Origin: Salinicola endophyticus
GTDB taxonomy: Bacteria > Pseudomonadota > Gammaproteobacteria > Pseudomonadales > Halomonadaceae
NCBI RefSeq assembly: GCF_040536835.1
Contig: NZ_CP159578.1
Coordinates: 3,596,001-3,660,000, forward strand
Direction: 5' to 3'
DNA: 64,000 nucleotides
In this document: positions 35,036 through 44,353 of the stretch, one piece after another
Position numbering within the stretch: position 1 is the stretch's first letter
Layout: each line of letters opens with the position of its first letter
Notes under the pieces: generated by a model
Databases searched by the model: none
Told to the model about the DNA's origin: nothing
What the model saw: only the letters and a program-made list of their open reading frames with translations
Position numbers and translations under genes: made by a program

Positions 35036-35130
35036 GCGTCCCTGGGCAGCGAGGGGAAGAGGCCGTCACGGCGCCGCCCGCCGAGCAATGTCTGCGCAAG
35101 TGGCGGGCGGGCCCTACGGCCGGCCGTGGA

Positions 35131-36258
35131 TCAGGGCTGGTAGCGGGTCCACTTGCCGCCCTGCCCCTCGAGCACCACGAAGTTGCTGCGTGCCAGGGTG
35201 TGCTGCGGGGTGAAGCTGATCGGGCCGGCCAGCCACTCCTTGCCGTCGGCGCTGCCCAGCGCCTTGATGATGGCATCGGCGTCGGTGGAGCCGGCCTTGT
35301 CGATGGCCCAGGCCATCAGCTGCATGCCGTCATAGGCCAGCGGCGCGTAGGGGCCGGGGGCGGTGTCGAACTTGGCCTGATAGTCACTGATGAACTGCTT
35401 GGCGGCCGGCAGGAAGTCGGCGGTGGGGTTGGAGAAGGCGTAGACGCCCTCGGCGGCCTGCCCGGCGATATCGAACAGCTTGGGCGAGTTGGAGCCGTCG
35501 CCCACCGCGATGGTGCCCTGGAAGCCGCGCTGGCGCAGTTGCCGGATCAGCAGACCGCCGTCGGCGTAGTAGGCGGTCCAGAACACCGCCTGGGCGCCGG
35601 AACCGCGGATCTTGTTGACCAGCGCCGAGAAGTCCTGCTCGCCCTTGTTGACGTACTCGAAGGCCGACAGCTCGTGGCCGGCGGCGGTCCAGGCGTCGCG
35701 GGTCAGGTTGGCCAGGTCCTGGGAGTAGGCATCGCCCTGGTTGACGATCGCCAGCTTGTCGATGCCCTTGCCGGCAAAGAAGTCGACCGCGGTCTTGGCC
35801 TGGTCGGCGCCGGTCGAATTGATCATGAAGGCGTTGCCGGGGTTGGCGGGGATCAACTGGGTCGAGTTGGCCGCGACGATCACGAACGGAATATTGGCGT
35901 CACCGTAGATCTTCAACGTCGGCTGAGTGGCACCGGAGCAGTAGCCGCCGACCACGCCGACCACCTCCTGCGAGGCCAGACGGCTGGCAGCGTTGACCGA
36001 CTGCTGCGGGTCACAGGCGGTATCGCCGCTGACCAGCGTGATCTGGCGTCCGCCGAGCAGGCCGCCCTTGGCGTTGATCTCGTCGGCGGCCAGGCCGATG
36101 GCATTGAGCATGTCCTTGCCGTAGGTCGCTTCGGAGCCGGTGGTGGGCGCCTGGACCCCGATGGTGATCGGTCCGTCCTGGGCCAGTGCCGGGCCGCTCG
36201 CGGCCAGATGGAGGGCCGCCGTGGAGGCGATGAGCTTGAGGATCGTTCTCAGGTTCAT
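35131..36258 (-). CDS. LIV-type periplasmic substrate-binding protein
   Basis: Receptor for the LivFGMH importer, 375 residues. A signal peptide (MNLRTILKLIASTAALHLAA, cleavage near ALA-QDG at 27) leads into PITIGVQAPTTGSEATYGKDMLNA, the Peripla_BP_6 opening. The INAKGGLLGGRQITLVSGD and VVGVVGGYCSGATQPTLKIY segments form the first ligand lobe, with VIVAANSTQ bearing ligand-contact residues. First gene of the operon ending in the racemase-family gene. Ligand not determinable; branched-chain or hydroxylated proline-type amino acids are candidates. Confidence 0.88.
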   Translation of the reverse strand: MNLRTILKLIASTAALHLAASGPALAQDGPITIGVQAPTTGSEATYGKDMLNAIGLAADEINAKGGLLGGRQITLVSGDTACDPQQSVNAASRLASQEVVGVVGGYCSGATQPTLKIYGDANIPFVIVAANSTQLIPANPGNAFMINSTGADQAKTAVDFFAGKGIDKLAIVNQGDAYSQDLANLTRDAWTAAGHELSAFEYVNKGEQDFSALVNKIRGSGAQAVFWTAYYADGGLLIRQLRQRGFQGTIAVGDGSNSPKLFDIAGQAAEGVYAFSNPTADFLPAAKQFISDYQAKFDTAPGPYAPLAYDGMQLMAWAIDKAGSTDADAIIKALGSADGKEWLAGPISFTPQHTLARSNFVVLEGQGGKWTRYQP

Positions 36259-36418
36259 GATTGCCACTACTCCCTTCGCTTTGCGCTTTATGGTTGTTGG
36301 TACGACGCTGATCAGGAGACCGCCTGCGTTGAGCGGTGCGCAGCGGGATGGGCAACGTGCCCTCCCTCTTTGCCACCCCCTCCTGACATGGCGTGTTACG
36401 CACTGATAGCACACCTCT

Positions 36419-36433
36419 TGTATAAAATATACG
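36419..36433. promoter_or_regulatory. Candidate operator TGTATAAAATATACG
   Basis: Near-palindrome TGTATA-AAA-TATACG (5 of 6 pairs) in an AT-rich island, 160 bases before the LIV receptor start. The form resembles TGTATACA-type operators of GntR-family regulators. No regulator gene lies beside it. Confidence 0.4.
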
Positions 36434-36530
36434 TTTCTAATGCTCGCAGATGGTCTTGGTCTACTCGTCAGACATGCAGCCCCTGCGGCGTGGCCAGGGA
36501 GTGGCACCAGAGGTGATTCCAGAAACGCGC

Positions 36531-36560
36531 ATGCCCCGCCGAGCGAGCTCGACGGGGCAT
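36531..36560 (-). terminator. Porin gene terminator
   Basis: ATGCCCCG and CGGGGCAT arms (8 bp) continue after one mismatch into CGAG/CTCG with a CGAG loop. Read on the minus strand the hairpin is followed by GCGCGTTTCTGG. It lies 23-52 bases above the porin stop in map terms, that is on the receptor side; because the hairpin is upstream of the porin's stop coordinate only on the map of the plus strand, its assignment as terminator of the porin is uncertain and it may instead lie in the 5' region of no known gene. Confidence 0.3.
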
Positions 36561-36582
36561 GGCATCGCGATCTGGCCAACCC

Positions 36583-37875
36583 TCAGTAGGTCAGACCGAA
36601 ATGGCTCTGTACGCTGGTGTGCCAGCCATCGTCCACCGGCGAGCCGAAGTAGTTCAGCCCGTTCTTGTTGGTGACGATATCGAACCAGGCGTAGTAGCGC
36701 CCGGCGGTGACCTTCACCCCCAGATCGTTGAGCATGGGGTCGTCCATGTCGCCGAAGCCGCCGTTGACCGCCGAGTAGTCACCCGAGGCGGCGATATAGC
36801 TGAAGTCGTTGTAGAAGTAGAGGTTCTCCACCACGCCCCAATCGACGTCCATGCTGTAGGCCAGGCTCGCCGAATACATCTGCCCCTCTGCCGGGATCAG
36901 ATAGTTGAAGCCGAAGGCACCGACTTGCAGCGCGTTGTCCGAGATACCCGATACGGTCTCGTCGGGGTTCTTGGCGTTGTACTGGTAGCTGGTCGCCTGC
37001 AACAGCGTGCTCCAGTTGCCGTAGTTGCCGTTCATGCCCAGCGCCACGGCCCAGTTGTCGCCACTTTTCTGGGTATTGTGGTTATAGAGCTGCCCCCCCT
37101 TGGCCGAGAGGTTGACCTCGGTGGTGTAGTCCGAGCCCTTGCCGAAGGTGTAGGCGGCGCGTGCGGCCAGCTGATTCTCTTCGCTGTTGCCCTGGGCGCT
37201 GTCACCGATCGCGTTGGCACCGTAGTGCTCGTTACCGTCGCCGAGCTGATCGGTCTTGAAGAAGGCGAGTGACGTATCCCAGGCGCCCTGGCTGTGGTCC
37301 CACTTGATGCCGGCGTTCTGGTTGTCGTTGAAGCCCGCCAGATAAGGCAGGTTGCCATACCAGCCGAGGTAGCCGTAATCCATGTTGCCGAACGGGGTCT
37401 GCACCAGGCCGAGCTTGACCGTATCGGCATCGCTGAAGGCGTAGCCCGCCCAGGCGTGGTGCAGGAAGCGATAGCCGTCGTAGAAGCGGTACTGAAACGA
37501 GTAGGAGAGCGGCCCCTCGCCACCGTCCATGCCGAGGATGAACTTGCCGAAGTCCATGTCACCGACGGTATCCTTGCTCGACTCGCTCCAGTCGTTGAAG
37601 GTGTAGCCCAGCTCGATCGCGCCGCTGAATTGCGGCGTCCCGACGTTGTCCAGCAGCGAGCTGTTCTTCTCCGCCAACTGGCGCGTCTGGGTGTTCTCGC
37701 GCTGCTGACTCGCCTTCTGCGCGGCGAGTTCGCGCCTGAGCTCCTGCACCTGCTGCTGAAGCGCGTCGAGGCGACGCTGGATCGCTTCGCTATCCTGCGA
37801 GCTCTGCGCGAATACCACGGGCGCGCAGGCCATCAGGCCCACGGTGAGGCCGATCGTCTTGTAGGTCTTGGTCAC
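36583..37875 (-). CDS. DcaP-like outer-membrane porin
   Basis: 430-residue outer-membrane protein. The signal peptide is TKTYKTIGLTVGLMACAPVVFA, cut before QSSQ. An N-terminal coiled coil (about 28-75, DALQQQVQELRRELAAQKASQ) is followed by an aromatic-rich beta-barrel (about 85-430). The barrel ends in Tyr (HFGLTY), the usual assembly signal. The coiled coil plus barrel is the layout of DcaP trimeric porins, which take up dicarboxylates and related anions. GTG start with AAGGGAA upstream. Same strand as the LIV operon but transcribed first, and could provide the outer-membrane entry for the same nutrient. Confidence 0.8.
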   Translation of the reverse strand: MTKTYKTIGLTVGLMACAPVVFAQSSQDSEAIQRRLDALQQQVQELRRELAAQKASQQRENTQTRQLAEKNSSLLDNVGTPQFSGAIELGYTFNDWSESSKDTVGDMDFGKFILGMDGGEGPLSYSFQYRFYDGYRFLHHAWAGYAFSDADTVKLGLVQTPFGNMDYGYLGWYGNLPYLAGFNDNQNAGIKWDHSQGAWDTSLAFFKTDQLGDGNEHYGANAIGDSAQGNSEENQLAARAAYTFGKGSDYTTEVNLSAKGGQLYNHNTQKSGDNWAVALGMNGNYGNWSTLLQATSYQYNAKNPDETVSGISDNALQVGAFGFNYLIPAEGQMYSASLAYSMDVDWGVVENLYFYNDFSYIAASGDYSAVNGGFGDMDDPMLNDLGVKVTAGRYYAWFDIVTNKNGLNYFGSPVDDGWHTSVQSHFGLTY

Positions 37876-38214
37876 GTTGTTATTCCCTTGTCGTTGTCGA
37901 TGCGGCCTCTGCCGGGCCGCCGAGAAACCGCGTCGCACGCGCTGAATTCGCGTAGACGCAAGGACGCGCGCTGATACGGCGTCCTCCATACAAGGTAGGC
38001 GGTTTCGACTTTTACCGTAACAAATCCGTTACCCATCTGACATCTGGCGTAAAGCCCCGTGGCGCGCGGAATTCGTCAGCTCGGCGCGGGCTGACTACGC
38101 TGGGAGCAGGCGCCCGACGTGGCATAGACGTCGTGCCCACGACAAATAAATCTGCGCCGCGCAGCGATCCACGGATCGGCGGAAAGGCACAGCATTCATT
38201 CAAGGGAGAGAACC
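37876..38214. promoter_or_regulatory. Divergent region between porin and PQQ dehydrogenase
   Basis: 339 gene-free bases holding the promoters of both divergent genes. The only symmetric element I see is GTAAC-N6-GTTAC (38017-38032) in an AT-rich stretch. A short minus-strand frame (38012-38203) has no ribosome site and is not called. Confidence 0.45.
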
Positions 38215-40770
38215 GTGGCCAAATCCACCTCGTCTCGCGGTGCGGGCAGCTTGTTCGCCTGCATCGTGGGTCTCATCATCGCGCTAGCCGGACTCGCCCT
38301 GGGCGGCGGCGGGCTCTATCTGGCGCTGCTCGGGGGCTCCTGGTACTACCTGATCGCGGGCGTAGGGATGCTGCTCGCGGGCATTCAGCTATGGCGCGGC
38401 CGGCTCTCGGGCGCCTGGCTCTACGCGCTGGTCTTCATCGGCTCTTTCCTGTGGGCCGCCTGGGAGTCGGGGCTCGACTACTGGCGCTGGATCCCGCGCT
38501 TCGACCTGGTCCTGATCCTGGCGATTCTGGTCGCCCTGGTCACACCCGCGCTGCGCGGCGGCCCGCGCCCTCGGGTCGGCTTCGCGCTGGCCGGTGTCCT
38601 GTGTGTGGGGCTGATCGTGGCCGGCGCGCTGGCACTCTTGCCCGGGCGCGGCTATCAACATCTGGCGGCGGTACCGGCGGTCGCCGACGGCTCGCTGGCC
38701 ACCGATGTCGGCAACGCCCAGCCGGCGGACGTACCCGCCCCTGGCGACTGGACCGCCTACGGCCGCGATTCGGCGGCCACCCGCTACTCGCCGCTGGAGC
38801 AGATCACCCCGGAGAACGTCGACCAGCTCCAGGTCGCCTGGCAGTACCGCACCGGCGACGTGCTGGATCAACGCTGGGGCGCCGAGACCACCCCGCTCAA
38901 GGTGGGCGATGACGTCTTTCTGTGTACGTCGCGCAATATCCTGATCTCCCTCGACGCCGCCACCGGCGAAGAGAACTGGCGCTACGACCCGGTGGTCTCC
39001 GAGGAAGCCATCCCCTACACCGCCGCCTGCCGCGGCGTGACCTACTACGAGGTACCGGCGGATCGCCTGCCCGCGGCGGACAGCACCAGCGCCGACGCTC
39101 AGGAGGCGGCCAGCGGCGCCCAGGAAGGTGACGCCAAGCGCGAAGAGCATCAGAACGGCGGCGACCAAGACAAAGAAAACGCGGTCGCCGCCGGCGACGC
39201 CATCGCCTGCCGCACCCGGATCATCTCCGGCACTCTGGATGGGCGCATCATCGAAGTCGACGCCGCCACCGGCAAGCCGTGCACCGATTTCGGCGACAAC
39301 GGCCAGGTCGATATCAAACGCAACATGGGCGAGACCCCGCCGGGCTATGTCTCGATCAACTCCGCCCCGGTGGTGGTGCGCGATGTCATCGTCACCGGGC
39401 ATCAGGTGCTCGACGGCCAGCGCCGCTATCCGCCCTCCGGCGTGATCAAGGGCTTCGACGCCATGACCGGCGAACTGCAGTGGGCCTGGGATGCCGGCCG
39501 CCCCGACCGCAGCGAACCGCTGAGCGGTGACGAGACCTACGTGCGCGGCTCGCCCAACATGTGGACCACCGCCGCCGGCGACAGCAAGCTGGGGCTGGTC
39601 TACCTGCCCATGGCCAACAGCGCCGCCGACTACTGGAGCAGCTCGCGCACCCCGGAAGAGAACGCGTGGGCCAGCTCGATGGTCGCGCTCGACGTCGAGA
39701 CCGGCCTGCCCAAGTGGCACTTCCAGACCGCGCACAAGGACGTGTGGGACTACGACCCCGGCTCGCAGCCGACGCTGATCGACTTCCCCACCGACAACGG
39801 CGAGGTGCCGGCACTGATCATGCCCACCAAGCAGGGTGAGATCTACGTGTTCAACCGCGAGACCGGCGAACTGCTCGGCGGCGGCGCCGAGGAGCGCCCG
39901 GTGCCTCAGGGTGGCGCCGAGCCGGAGCAGCGCAGCAAGACCCAGCCGTTCTCGCTTTACGCCACCCTGCGCCAGCCGGACATCACCGAAAAAGACATGT
40001 GGGGCATGTCGCCGTTCGACCAGCTCTTCTGTCGTATCCAGTACCATCAGGCCAGTTGGGAGGGCATGTATACACCGCCCACCGCGGAACAGCCGTGGGT
40101 CGAGTACACCGGCTACAACGGCGGCTCAGACTGGGGCAGCGTGGCGGTCGATCCGCAGCGCGGGGTGATCATCGCCAACTACAACGACATGCCCAACTAC
40201 AACGAGCTGGTGCCGCGTGACGTCGCCAACGAGCTGGGCTGGGTCCCGCGCGAGGAGCAAAAATCCGACCGCGGCGGCGCCGAGGGCGCGGGAGATCCGC
40301 AGGCCAACACCCCCTACGCGATCAACGTCAACGCCGGCTGGCGGGTGCCCTACACCGGGCTTTTGTGCAAGCAGCCGCCGTATGGTCATATCCGCGCCAT
40401 CGAACTCTCCAGCGGCAAGACGCTATGGGACCGCCCGCTGGGTACCGCCCGCGCCAACGGCCCCTGGGGCATCCGCTCGGGCCTGCCGATCGATATCGGC
40501 ACGCCCAACAACGGCGGCTCGGTGGTGACCGCCGGCGGCTTGATCTTCATCGCCGCGGCGACCGACGACCTGATTCGCGCGATCGACATCGAGAGCGGCG
40601 AGACCGTGTGGCAGGCTCCCCTGCCCGCCGGCGGCCAGGCCAACCCGATGGTCTACGAGGCCGATGGCCGCCAGTATCTGGTGATCGTCGCCACCGGCCA
40701 CCACTTCATGCAGACCCCCACCGGCGACTACGTGATCGCCTACGCCCTGCCCAAGCAGAGCGATACCTGA
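38215..40770 (+). CDS. Membrane-bound PQQ-dependent dehydrogenase (glucose/quinate/shikimate family)
   Basis: Quinoprotein dehydrogenase of 851 residues oxidising a sugar or cyclic acid in the periplasm and passing electrons to ubiquinone. Five N-terminal helices (about 12-150) anchor it. The beta-propeller begins near DWTAYGRDSAATRYSPLEQI (about 177-196). Propeller motifs include YVSINSAPVVVRDVIVTGH, FQTAHKDVWDYDPGSQPTL and the terminal NPMVYEADGRQYLVIVATGHH. Residues about 289-326 form an acidic, low-complexity insertion not expected in Gcd. Glucose versus quinate specificity cannot be decided. GTG start with AAGGGAGAG. A PQQ synthesis operon is not in the window. Confidence 0.9.
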   Translation: MAKSTSSRGAGSLFACIVGLIIALAGLALGGGGLYLALLGGSWYYLIAGVGMLLAGIQLWRGRLSGAWLYALVFIGSFLWAAWESGLDYWRWIPRFDLVLILAILVALVTPALRGGPRPRVGFALAGVLCVGLIVAGALALLPGRGYQHLAAVPAVADGSLATDVGNAQPADVPAPGDWTAYGRDSAATRYSPLEQITPENVDQLQVAWQYRTGDVLDQRWGAETTPLKVGDDVFLCTSRNILISLDAATGEENWRYDPVVSEEAIPYTAACRGVTYYEVPADRLPAADSTSADAQEAASGAQEGDAKREEHQNGGDQDKENAVAAGDAIACRTRIISGTLDGRIIEVDAATGKPCTDFGDNGQVDIKRNMGETPPGYVSINSAPVVVRDVIVTGHQVLDGQRRYPPSGVIKGFDAMTGELQWAWDAGRPDRSEPLSGDETYVRGSPNMWTTAAGDSKLGLVYLPMANSAADYWSSSRTPEENAWASSMVALDVETGLPKWHFQTAHKDVWDYDPGSQPTLIDFPTDNGEVPALIMPTKQGEIYVFNRETGELLGGGAEERPVPQGGAEPEQRSKTQPFSLYATLRQPDITEKDMWGMSPFDQLFCRIQYHQASWEGMYTPPTAEQPWVEYTGYNGGSDWGSVAVDPQRGVIIANYNDMPNYNELVPRDVANELGWVPREEQKSDRGGAEGAGDPQANTPYAINVNAGWRVPYTGLLCKQPPYGHIRAIELSSGKTLWDRPLGTARANGPWGIRSGLPIDIGTPNNGGSVVTAGGLIFIAAATDDLIRAIDIESGETVWQAPLPAGGQANPMVYEADGRQYLVIVATGHHFMQTPTGDYVIAYALPKQSDT

Positions 40771-40797
40771 GCGGCGCGCTACACTCACCGCAAGACC

Positions 40798-40829
40798 GCA
40801 TCGCCCCGGCCAACTGGCCGGGGCGATGC
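40798..40829. terminator. Convergent terminator after the PQQ dehydrogenase
   Basis: A perfect 15-bp stem (GCATCGCCCCGGCCA / TGGCCGGGGCGATGC) with a tight loop is followed by GTTTC on the plus strand. It lies between the convergent dehydrogenase and SDR genes and probably stops transcription from both. Confidence 0.7.
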
Positions 40830-40861
40830 GTTTCAGCGAGACGCCAGGACGCCGTGTCGGT

Positions 40862-41671
<810 letters not shown>

Positions 41672-42442
41672 TCAGCGCAACAGGGTCTCTCGCGCCAGCA
41701 CCCACAGCGAGAGCGCGATCAGCAGCGGCGCCACGCTCCAGCGCATCGAGCGCGGCGGCGAGCGCTCGAAGGCCCACTGCCCCAGCGCGTTGCCGAGCAG
41801 CGCCGGCAGCAGCAGCCAGGCGCCGCGTGTCAGCGTCTGGGCATGCAGCGCACCGGCCAGCCACAGGCCACTCAGAGCGGCGCTGCTGCTGAGCGCAAAG
41901 AACAGGATCGCCGTGGCGCGCAGCACCGCCGGCGGCAGCCGCTGCTGCAGCAGATAGAGCATCAGCGGTGGGCCACCCGACGAGGCGAGCGTCTGGCACA
42001 GCCCCGAGGCCGCCCCGGCCAGCCAGGCAGTGCCAGCGCGCAGCTCGCGTGCCGCACTGGGCACCGCCGTGCGCCCCAGCAGCAGCGCCAGCGCCCCGAC
42101 CAGGGCCAACAGTGCGACGACGATCCGCAGTGGCGCGGGCGGAATGCTCGCCATCAGCCATACGCCGAGCGGTGTCGCCAGCGCCATGCCACCGATCAGA
42201 CGGCTCAGCCGGGGACGGTCGGCCAGGCGCCAGGCGCGCCGCCACAGCCCCGCGCTGGCGATCAGGTCGAGCAGCAGGGCCAGCGGCACGGCTTCGAGCG
42301 GTGGCATCACGAGCATCAGCCCGAGCGCCAGCAGCATGGCGAAGCCGAAGCCGCAGTAGCCGCGCACCGCCCCCGCCAGGCACGCCAGCGCCAGGACAGC
42401 TCCCAGCGACGGCAGCGCCGGCATCATCGCCGCGACGCTCAC
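41672..42442 (-). CDS. TSUP-family (TauE/SafE) permease
   Basis: 256-residue inner-membrane protein with about eight hydrophobic segments. GAVRGYCGFGFAMLLALGLMLVMPPLEAVPLALLLDL (shown in part, residues 23-60) and GAASGLCQTLASSGGPPLMLYLL are the two repeat motifs of the TauE/SafE family. It moves sulfonates, sulfite or other small anions in known cases; the substrate is unknown here. ATG 42442, with Met6 or Met7 as alternatives. Confidence 0.82.
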   Translation of the reverse strand: MSVAAMMPALPSLGAVLALACLAGAVRGYCGFGFAMLLALGLMLVMPPLEAVPLALLLDLIASAGLWRRAWRLADRPRLSRLIGGMALATPLGVWLMASIPPAPLRIVVALLALVGALALLLGRTAVPSAARELRAGTAWLAGAASGLCQTLASSGGPPLMLYLLQQRLPPAVLRATAILFFALSSSAALSGLWLAGALHAQTLTRGAWLLLPALLGNALGQWAFERSPPRSMRWSVAPLLIALSLWVLARETLLR

Positions 42443-42825
42443 CGTGGGGCGCTCCCCGGCCCCGCCCGCATCGACCCGACCATCGTCGCCCTCTCATGTT
42501 GTCAATCTGGCTATGGAATCCCGATTGTGGAATCCCGGCTATGCAAACCGGGCGGCGGCAACCTGCTGTGGAAAAGCTGGCTTCATGCTCCACGCCAAGC
42601 ACCTTAAGCGCCCCGGGCGGCACGACCGTAGGGCCAGTTGTGGCGACTCCTCGGGACATGGCACCGGCTGTCACGAGCGCGACGAGGTTCTGGCTCTAAG
42701 GCGATCCTGCAGCGCCGCTTAGTCTGAACGTGAACCAGACACCTCCGGGCGCAAGCAGAGCGCCCGAGGCGCACTCCGCCTTTCCCACCGGTGCCGCCAG
42801 CGCCGGGCGACACAGGATGCAGACC
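42443..42825. promoter_or_regulatory. Divergent region upstream of the aminotransferase, with direct repeats
   Basis: 383 gene-free bases between divergent TSUP and aminotransferase genes. TGGAATCCCG occurs twice (42514-42523 and 42528-42537), a direct repeat with a 14-base period, followed by a degenerate GGCTATG...CCGG. MocR-type regulators, one of which is encoded just past the aminotransferase, typically bind direct repeats, so this is a reasonable candidate site. Confidence 0.45.
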
Positions 42826-44175
42826 ATGACCCAGGCCCCGACCACCGCCCTCGGCAACGATACGAGCGACAACGACGCAATCGATAACGATCATGTCCGC
42901 CAGCTCGATCGTCAGCACGTGTTCCACTCCTGGTCCGCCCAGGCCACACTCGACCCGCTGGTGATCGCCGGCGGCAGCGGTTGCCGGGTGTGGGACTACG
43001 CGGGCAGGGAGTATCTCGATTTCAGTAGCCAGCTGGTCAACACCAACATCGGCCACCAGCATCCCAAGGTGATCGCCGCCATCCAGGCCCAGGCCGGCGC
43101 GCTCGCGACCGTGGCGCCGGCGCATGCCAACCTGGCCCGCGGCGAAGCGGCCAAGCGCATCCTGGCGCGGGCGCCCCAGGGCTTCGAGAAGGTCTTCTTC
43201 ACCAACGCCGGCGCCGATGCCAACGAGAACGCCATCCGCATGGCGCGGGCTTACACCGGCCGCGACAAGATTCTCTCCGCCTACCGCTCCTATCATGGCA
43301 ATACCGGCGCAGCCATTGCCGCGACCGGCGATCCGCGGCGCATCCCCAACGAGTTCGCCCGTGGCCATGCCCACTTCTTCAACCCCTATCTCTATCGCAG
43401 CGACTTCTGGGCCGGCGACGAGCAGCAGGAGTGCGAGCGCGCCCTGCAGCATCTGCAGCGGGTGATCGAGTGCGAAGGGCCGGGGGCGATCGCCGCCATT
43501 CTGCTCGAGTCCGTACCCGGCACTGCCGGCGTGCTGATTCCGCCCCAGGGCTATCTGGAGGGCGTGCACCGACTGGCCGATCACTACGGCATCCTGCTGA
43601 TCTTCGACGAGGTGATGGCGGGTTTCGGCCGTACCGGGCGCTGGTTCGCCTTCGAGCACTTCGATGTCCGCCCCGACCTGATCGTGTTCGCCAAGGGCGT
43701 CAACTCAGGCTATGTGCCGGCCGGCGGCGTGATCGTCTCGGCGCCGATCTGCCGTCACTTCGACGACCAGATGTTCTACGGCGGCCTGACCTATTCCGGC
43801 CATCCACTGGCCATGGCGGCGATCGTCGCCACGCTGGATACGATGGCCGAGGAGGGGATCGTCGATAACGCCGATCGGGTCGGCAATGGCGCGCTCGCCA
43901 CGGGCCTGGCGCAGCTCGCCAGAGATCACGCCATCATCGGCGAGACGCGTGGTGTCGGCGTGTTCCACGCCCTGGAGCTGGTCAGCGATCGCACCTCGCG
44001 CGCGCCGCTGCCGGGGGCCGAGATGGCCAGGATCAAACGCGCCCTGATCGACAAGGGGCTACTGCCGTTCGTGGTCGAGAACCGCATCCACGTGACCCCG
44101 CCGTGTATCGTCAACGAGGCCGAGGTGGCACAGGGGCTGGCGATTCTCGACGAGGTGCTGGGCGCCGCCAGCTAA
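42826..44175 (+). CDS. Class III PLP-dependent aminotransferase
   Basis: Cytosolic transaminase of 449 residues. PLP-binding Lys290 lies in IVFAKGVNSGYVPAGG, and the aspartate for the pyridine nitrogen in LLIFDEVMAGFGRTGRWFA. The phosphate-binding FTNAGADANENAIRMARAYTGR segment is near residue 120 and AYRSYHGNTGAA near 150. Members transaminate omega-amino or amino-ketone substrates such as taurine, beta-alanine or diaminobutyrate; the substrate cannot be told. ATG 42826 has AGGA eight bases before it. The stop TAA is part of the CTAA flank of repeat copy C. Confidence 0.88.
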   Translation: MTQAPTTALGNDTSDNDAIDNDHVRQLDRQHVFHSWSAQATLDPLVIAGGSGCRVWDYAGREYLDFSSQLVNTNIGHQHPKVIAAIQAQAGALATVAPAHANLARGEAAKRILARAPQGFEKVFFTNAGADANENAIRMARAYTGRDKILSAYRSYHGNTGAAIAATGDPRRIPNEFARGHAHFFNPYLYRSDFWAGDEQQECERALQHLQRVIECEGPGAIAAILLESVPGTAGVLIPPQGYLEGVHRLADHYGILLIFDEVMAGFGRTGRWFAFEHFDVRPDLIVFAKGVNSGYVPAGGVIVSAPICRHFDDQMFYGGLTYSGHPLAMAAIVATLDTMAEEGIVDNADRVGNGALATGLAQLARDHAIIGETRGVGVFHALELVSDRTSRAPLPGAEMARIKRALIDKGLLPFVVENRIHVTPPCIVNEAEVAQGLAILDEVLGAAS

Positions 44176-44318
44176 GGAACCACTGCATAAATGCCTGCAC
44201 GAGCGAATGACTGCGTTGCACGGTACTCGAAGACTCGCCTAACCCCATGTTATGTCTCGCCTTCTGCGTTCCGTGCGCCTTGCCCTTCATCTCGTTCGGC
44301 GATTTATTCAGCGTTTCC
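44176..44318. mobile_element. Dispersed MITE-like repeat, copy C (reference copy)
   Basis: 143 bases beginning GGAACCACTGCATAAAT and ending with the reverse complement of GGAAACGCTGAATAAAT, so the terminal inverted repeats agree at 14 of 17 positions. The tetranucleotide CTAA flanks both ends (44172-44175 and 44319-44322). That fits the YTAR target duplication of IS5-subgroup elements. The core (44276-44291) is the complement of the GATGAAG...GGCG block in copies A and B. It encodes no transposase, so movement would need one in trans. Confidence 0.75.
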
Positions 44319-44353
44319 CTAAACCACGGCTGGGGCGGACAACCCCGCCGGCG

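Larger units (their letters stand above)
36259..36582. other. 324-base region between porin and LIV receptor genes
   Basis: Both neighbours are on the minus strand. The half near 36259-36450 should carry the LIV operon promoter and holds the short palindrome at 36419-36433. The half near 36531-36560 holds the porin terminator. No reading frame is supported. Confidence 0.55.

Noticed and set aside
42826..44175. Ectoine-degradation DoeD identity for the aminotransferase
   Set aside because: The DoeA, DoeB and DoeC genes are absent nearby and no diagnostic residue could be checked, so only the family is given.
44176..44318. Simple bidirectional terminator after the aminotransferase
   Set aside because: Length, dispersed copies, terminal repeats and the CTAA duplication fit a mobile repeat better, although it may also affect transcription.
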